From NCBI GenBank assembly GCA_947359465.1, contig OX375874.1, forward strand, positions 91,723,172-91,787,171: DNA of 64,000 bases, read 5' to 3'. The position numbers and the translations under genes are program-made. This DNA comes from Metellina segmentata. Its lineage: Eukaryota; Arthropoda; Arachnida; Araneae; Tetragnathidae. Shown here piece after piece: positions 60,503-64,000 of this stretch. Position 1 is the first letter of the stretch; each line of letters opens with the position of its first letter. The notes beneath the pieces are model-generated. The model did not search any database, was not told the DNA's origin, and saw only the letters and a list, made by a program, of their open reading frames with translations.

Positions 60503-60804
60503 GGGCGGTGCACACTGAAATAATAATAAAAAATAATAATTGCAATTAGAAAGTTGTTTTAACTATAATTATTAGAAATAGACATATTCCACTTTCAAAA
60601 AAAATATTTTTTGCGATAACATTTTATAGCTAAAATTCTTTTGATTTTTTTAATCAAGAAATCGTGCTCTATTGAATGTATGATTATAAATATAAAAAGA
60701 GGATTCAAAATACTAAAATTACCATTAACTCATTTTTGTAAAAAGTGAAGTTGTACCACTTTCAAAAATAACGGCTCATATGTTAAAATTCAGGGAAAAG
60801 TAAG

Positions 60805-62580
60805 GAATTCGTTTTTTTCCCCCTTAAAAATTCTTGACCTGAGATACAGGCCGCCAAAGATAGGGCCTCAGGCACCATTTCTCACTTACGATTTTCTTCA
60901 AAGTTTTAAGACGCTCTATTTCTGGAACGGTTATAGATATTGTGTTGCAGTTTTTTTTATTTGAAATATAATATTTCCGGTTAAAATGATATCCTCCGTT
61001 TGGAAATATGTGTCCCAAGTTCTCTTGCTGTAACCTTCTAAATTAATATGTATATATTTTTGAAATCCCCCCCCCAATTTTTTTTTTTAATAAGTGCCAA
61101 TCCCCAAATTTTTTGACATTAGTACCATAGACTTCTGCATTGCCTGAAAAGGAGAACTTCTACTTTTGAGTTTAACAGGTTTTATTAACAATTGAAAATT
61201 TTGCCATACATTAAACCAGTTTCCGTTACAACATACTCACATTGGTTTTATGAAATCGAAATATAGTCCTATATTTGACGTGTCATTTTAATTCTTAATA
61301 AAGATAAGTAACAGACAGCTTTTAAAACATTAAAGCTTCCAAAATATATGTGCACAAGTTCCAAAACATATTACAAATTCCACAGCATACCACTTTGTGC
61401 ACTCTGCTTAGAACTTAAATTAGCAATTCAATGAACTAAAAATGTGTTCAACTGCAACAGTATCCTTATTTCATACTGAGTGATGCATTCCTGTTGAATC
61501 AATTGCAACTGGGGAACCCACAATCTTTAAAACATCGCGAATTGGAAGTGAGTTCTGGTGGTGGTTTTGCAGCTGGAAATCTATCCAGCAGCTGGTCCAT
61601 GTGGTAGCATAAAGTTTTCACAGTGATTTCATTTAACCCACAACTGATATCTATAACCTCAGCAATACACCACAAACTCTTTTTAGGTTGTGAAACTGAA
61701 TATTCTCCAGTCGTTTCTGAGATCTCGGTTGGACAAGTGAAATTCCTTTTTGCTCTTTAAAGTTTGTGCAATTTAGGTTCGCCCATAACTGCGAATCCAC
61801 ACCTGTGTTTTTTGAATTCCTTTCGCAGGGCAGTTTGGTTTGACCATTCTTTTTTTTCTGCTGGCGGAATTCTTTAAATTATTGTACGAAAAGGCATATT
61901 TTGCTTCCCTCCCCCATCAAGGATCATTATTAAAATTTTAACTTCAAAAAAAAAAAAAGTAATATTAAAACAGTACCTCTAAAACAACTTTGGATTTTAA
62001 TTTCATTTGCTGTCAATGCAGGCCCAGATCTAAGGAGGCAAACTTGGAATTTACCCAAGACGACAGATTTCGGTGGGTTTTGTGCGCGCAAAAATTGGCG
62101 TAAAGAAAAATAAAATTACAAGACATGAACGTGTACACTGTCAACACTCCACAGGTACTTAATATAGTTAGGCGATCCTTTGATGACTTTGACAAATTAC
62201 TTCAGACCATTTAACTAAAATAAAACAAACGACAGTCTATCCATAATCCAAACAACCGCAAAAACTCTTAACAAAGGCTTTATCAGAAAGGTTTACAAGT
62301 TTTGTCCAGCGTGGTGCTTCAATTGATTTATTCAAAATTGTTTAACTGATATTTTTGACATTTTTTTTGAAAAAAAAAAAAAAAAAAAAAAAATTGCACG
62401 AGGACGGACAATGCACCTTATTTATGAATAGCAGTTCCTTCCAATATTTGAGGGACAGCACGCATTCTGAGAGCTTCGATAGATTCCCCGAAATGGATAT
62501 TAAATGAAATGTCCAGGGGTAAAACCACCTTATAACACAAAATTACATTTTGGAAAAAAAAAACGAATTTGAAAGTTTTC
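60805..62580. repeat. Downstream homology D2 (paired with D1)
   Basis: It has the same order of landmarks as 26440-27460, including GAAAAGGAGAACTTC, TTTGCCATACATTAAACCAG and TAGATTCCCCGAAATGGATA. About 640 bp (61395-62035) has no counterpart in D1. A long A run is at 62371-62391. No gene is supportable. Confidence 0.75.
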
Positions 62581-62819
62581 CAACACGTAAATGCATTCAT
62601 GTCCATAAATTAAGGATAATGCCAGCTTCGGCAAATAAAGGTTCAGAAACAAAACAAACGTGACTTGTTCATAAAGCCCATTTATTAAACAAAAGATAAA
62701 TAACAAAAAAGATGGTGAAAATATGATACCATTCATAAAAACCACGATTTTTGCTCACTGGAGCAATTACAAAAATATCGACCTTACGAAAACTTAGCAT
62801 GACATGATTGGTATGATTG

Positions 62820-64000
62820 TTAATACATTGTATGTCTCCCAGACGATGAAATGCAGTCTGTACAACGCCTAAGCATGCTGAGGATCAAATTATCGAACTG
62901 ATCGTGGGGGAAGATCACTCCACTCAGCAAGCAATGCTCTCCAAAGCACCGGTACACATGTAGGAGGTGGTTGACGGGCTGCAACTCGTCGGTCAAGCAT
63001 GTCCCACACATGCTCTATCGGATTCAAATCAGGTGCGAATGCTGGCCATTCCATACGGATGATATCCTCAGATTCAAGGCATTCGTTTACAATGTTTGCT
63101 CGGCGAGGACGGGCGTTGTTATCCATAAACACAAAAACTGCGCCCATGGCACCCCTAAACAAACGTACATGTTGTTCCAGAATGATGTCCCGATAAATTT
63201 GGTCTCTCATGGTTCCGATTTGAACATGTAAATATGTTCTGGAGTCCAGTATAATTCCTCCACAAACGAGCAATCATGCACCACCGTGACGGTGTCGCTC
63301 AATGATGTTGTCTTGGTGATAGCGGGTACCTGGCGTTCTCCATATGAACGTTCGCCGTGAATCAGACTGCAAGCTAAACCTGGACTCGTGGGAAAACATC
63401 ACACAAGCCCACTGTGACGATGTCCACATTGCATGCTCTCTACTCCAGGCTAACCGCTTGCGACAGTGAGTTACTGTGAGCGGAACACACCTGACAGGCC
63501 TAAGAGCATATAGACCAACATGTCCCAAATAGGGATGCGACATCGATGTATAGGAGTCTATGTTTTTGTAACATCGATGTTTATACTTGTCGATGTTTTT
63601 ACGTCATCGATGTTTTATTTTTAAATAAAAAAAGTACCGTTAAAAATTAAAAATAACCGAGTAGCATAATTTTTATAATCAGCAAATTGAACATACTTTT
63701 AGACCAAAATGGTCAAGGGTGAAGGGTCTGAAAAGTAGGGATACGACCTCGATATCGATGTTTCTAAACATTGATGTTTTATAAAAAACATCGATGTTTT
63801 GCTGTCGATGCAGCATCACTAGTTTCTAAACCAGTTTTAAGAAATGGGGAAAAAAGTTTAAATACACTGAATTTTAAAAACATCGATGGTTTGGGGGCGA
63901 TGTATTATCAACATCGATGTTTTAATTTTGAACATCGATGTTTTGCTGTTGATGTTGCATCACTATAACAGACAACGCCGTGCTGGCTACGGAGTGGCTA
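62820..64000 (-). mobile_element. Tc1-type transposon 3, split by a MITE and cut by the window end
   Basis: The minus strand encodes RPVRCVPLTVTHCRKRLAWS, then WACVMFSHESRFSLQSDSRR (63500-63360). After a frameshift come FVFMDNNARPRRANIVNECL, then FAPDLNPIEHVWDMLDRRVA (about 63135-62975), so the DDE triad motifs are all recognisable. A further frameshift near 62905 precedes the end. The N-terminal part would continue beyond 63965. Inactive. Confidence 0.85.
63530..63965. mobile_element. 436-bp CATCGATG-rich MITE inserted in Tc1-3
   Basis: The ends TAGGGATGCGACATC and GATGTTGCATCACTA are inverted. ACATCGATGTTTT-like words occur about ten times in both orientations inside. A complete small version with the same ends (TAGGGATACGACC to GCAGCATCACTA) lies at 63737-63822, suggesting nested insertion. 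The ends resemble hAT-type MITEs; the 8-bp duplication is not clear. Confidence 0.7.

Larger units (their letters stand above)
39880..62580 (+). repeat. Segmental duplication, block B (TatD gene plus flanks, TE-expanded)
   Basis: It is parallel to 16675-27460. Insertions absent from block A lie at about 43287-45229, 48058-48688, 51157-51842, 51890-52160, 52387-53630 and 54871-57596. Further unmatched sequence is at 40700-41245 and 50222-50457, and downstream to 60800. Excluding these, exon and intron order is fully conserved. Confidence 0.8.

Overview
This window looks like nuclear DNA from an invertebrate animal, most likely an arthropod and plausibly a spider. It is strongly AT-rich. Its genes are split into short exons with GT..AG introns of 0.2 to 3.5 kb. 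Most of the sequence is old transposable elements: Tc1-type, hAT, Mutator-like, I/LOA-type non-LTR elements, and tRNA-derived SINEs. The spider suggestion is an inference from protein flavour (the TATDN2-like gene and a gag-like fragment). Nothing in the sequence proves it.

The only convincing host genes are two tandem, same-strand copies of a TATDN2-like TatD metal-dependent nuclease. Copy A has coding exons from 19100 to 25512 (464 aa). Copy B has coding exons from 42642 to 53918 (462 aa). Each is rebuilt here from seven coding exons with identical phases, intact splice sites and all six TatD metal ligands. The duplicated block also carries the promoter (paired CCAAT boxes), a probable noncoding first exon, an 18-bp minisatellite 3' of the stop codon and a poly(A) signal. 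It probably continues into downstream DNA (26440-27460 versus 60805-62580). Copy B is much longer because many mobile elements have landed in its introns and downstream.

Region by region. 1-3.6 kb: ~170-bp tandem repeat, then dispersed repeat R1 carrying a Mutator-like element. 3.6-7.3 kb: AT-rich DNA, a MITE and three SINE copies. 7.9-9.8 kb: broken non-LTR retrotransposon. 9.8-16.6 kb: gene-free, with SINEs, a ~130-bp tandem array, a MITE and a local duplication. 16.7-27.5 kb: gene block A. 28.6-31.5 kb: two adjacent Tc1-type elements with insertions. 32.5-37 kb: gag fragment, a complete-ended hAT element, a second hAT remnant and a non-LTR tail. 37.2-39.9 kb: R2 with two Mutator-like insertions. 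39.9-54.6 kb: gene block B. 54.9-62.6 kb: a large inverted-repeat element, a 2-kb inverted pair and downstream homology. 62.8-64 kb: a Tc1-type element split by a CATCGATG-rich MITE and running off the window.

The most interesting observation is that each unit of the minisatellite just after both stop codons contains TGTATATA. In RNA this is UGUAUAUA, a match to the Pumilio (PUF) consensus UGUANAUA. Each gene therefore has 17 such sites in its predicted 3' UTR. If transcribed, these mRNAs would be dense Pumilio targets or sponges. All calls come from reading the sequence; no searches or alignments were run.
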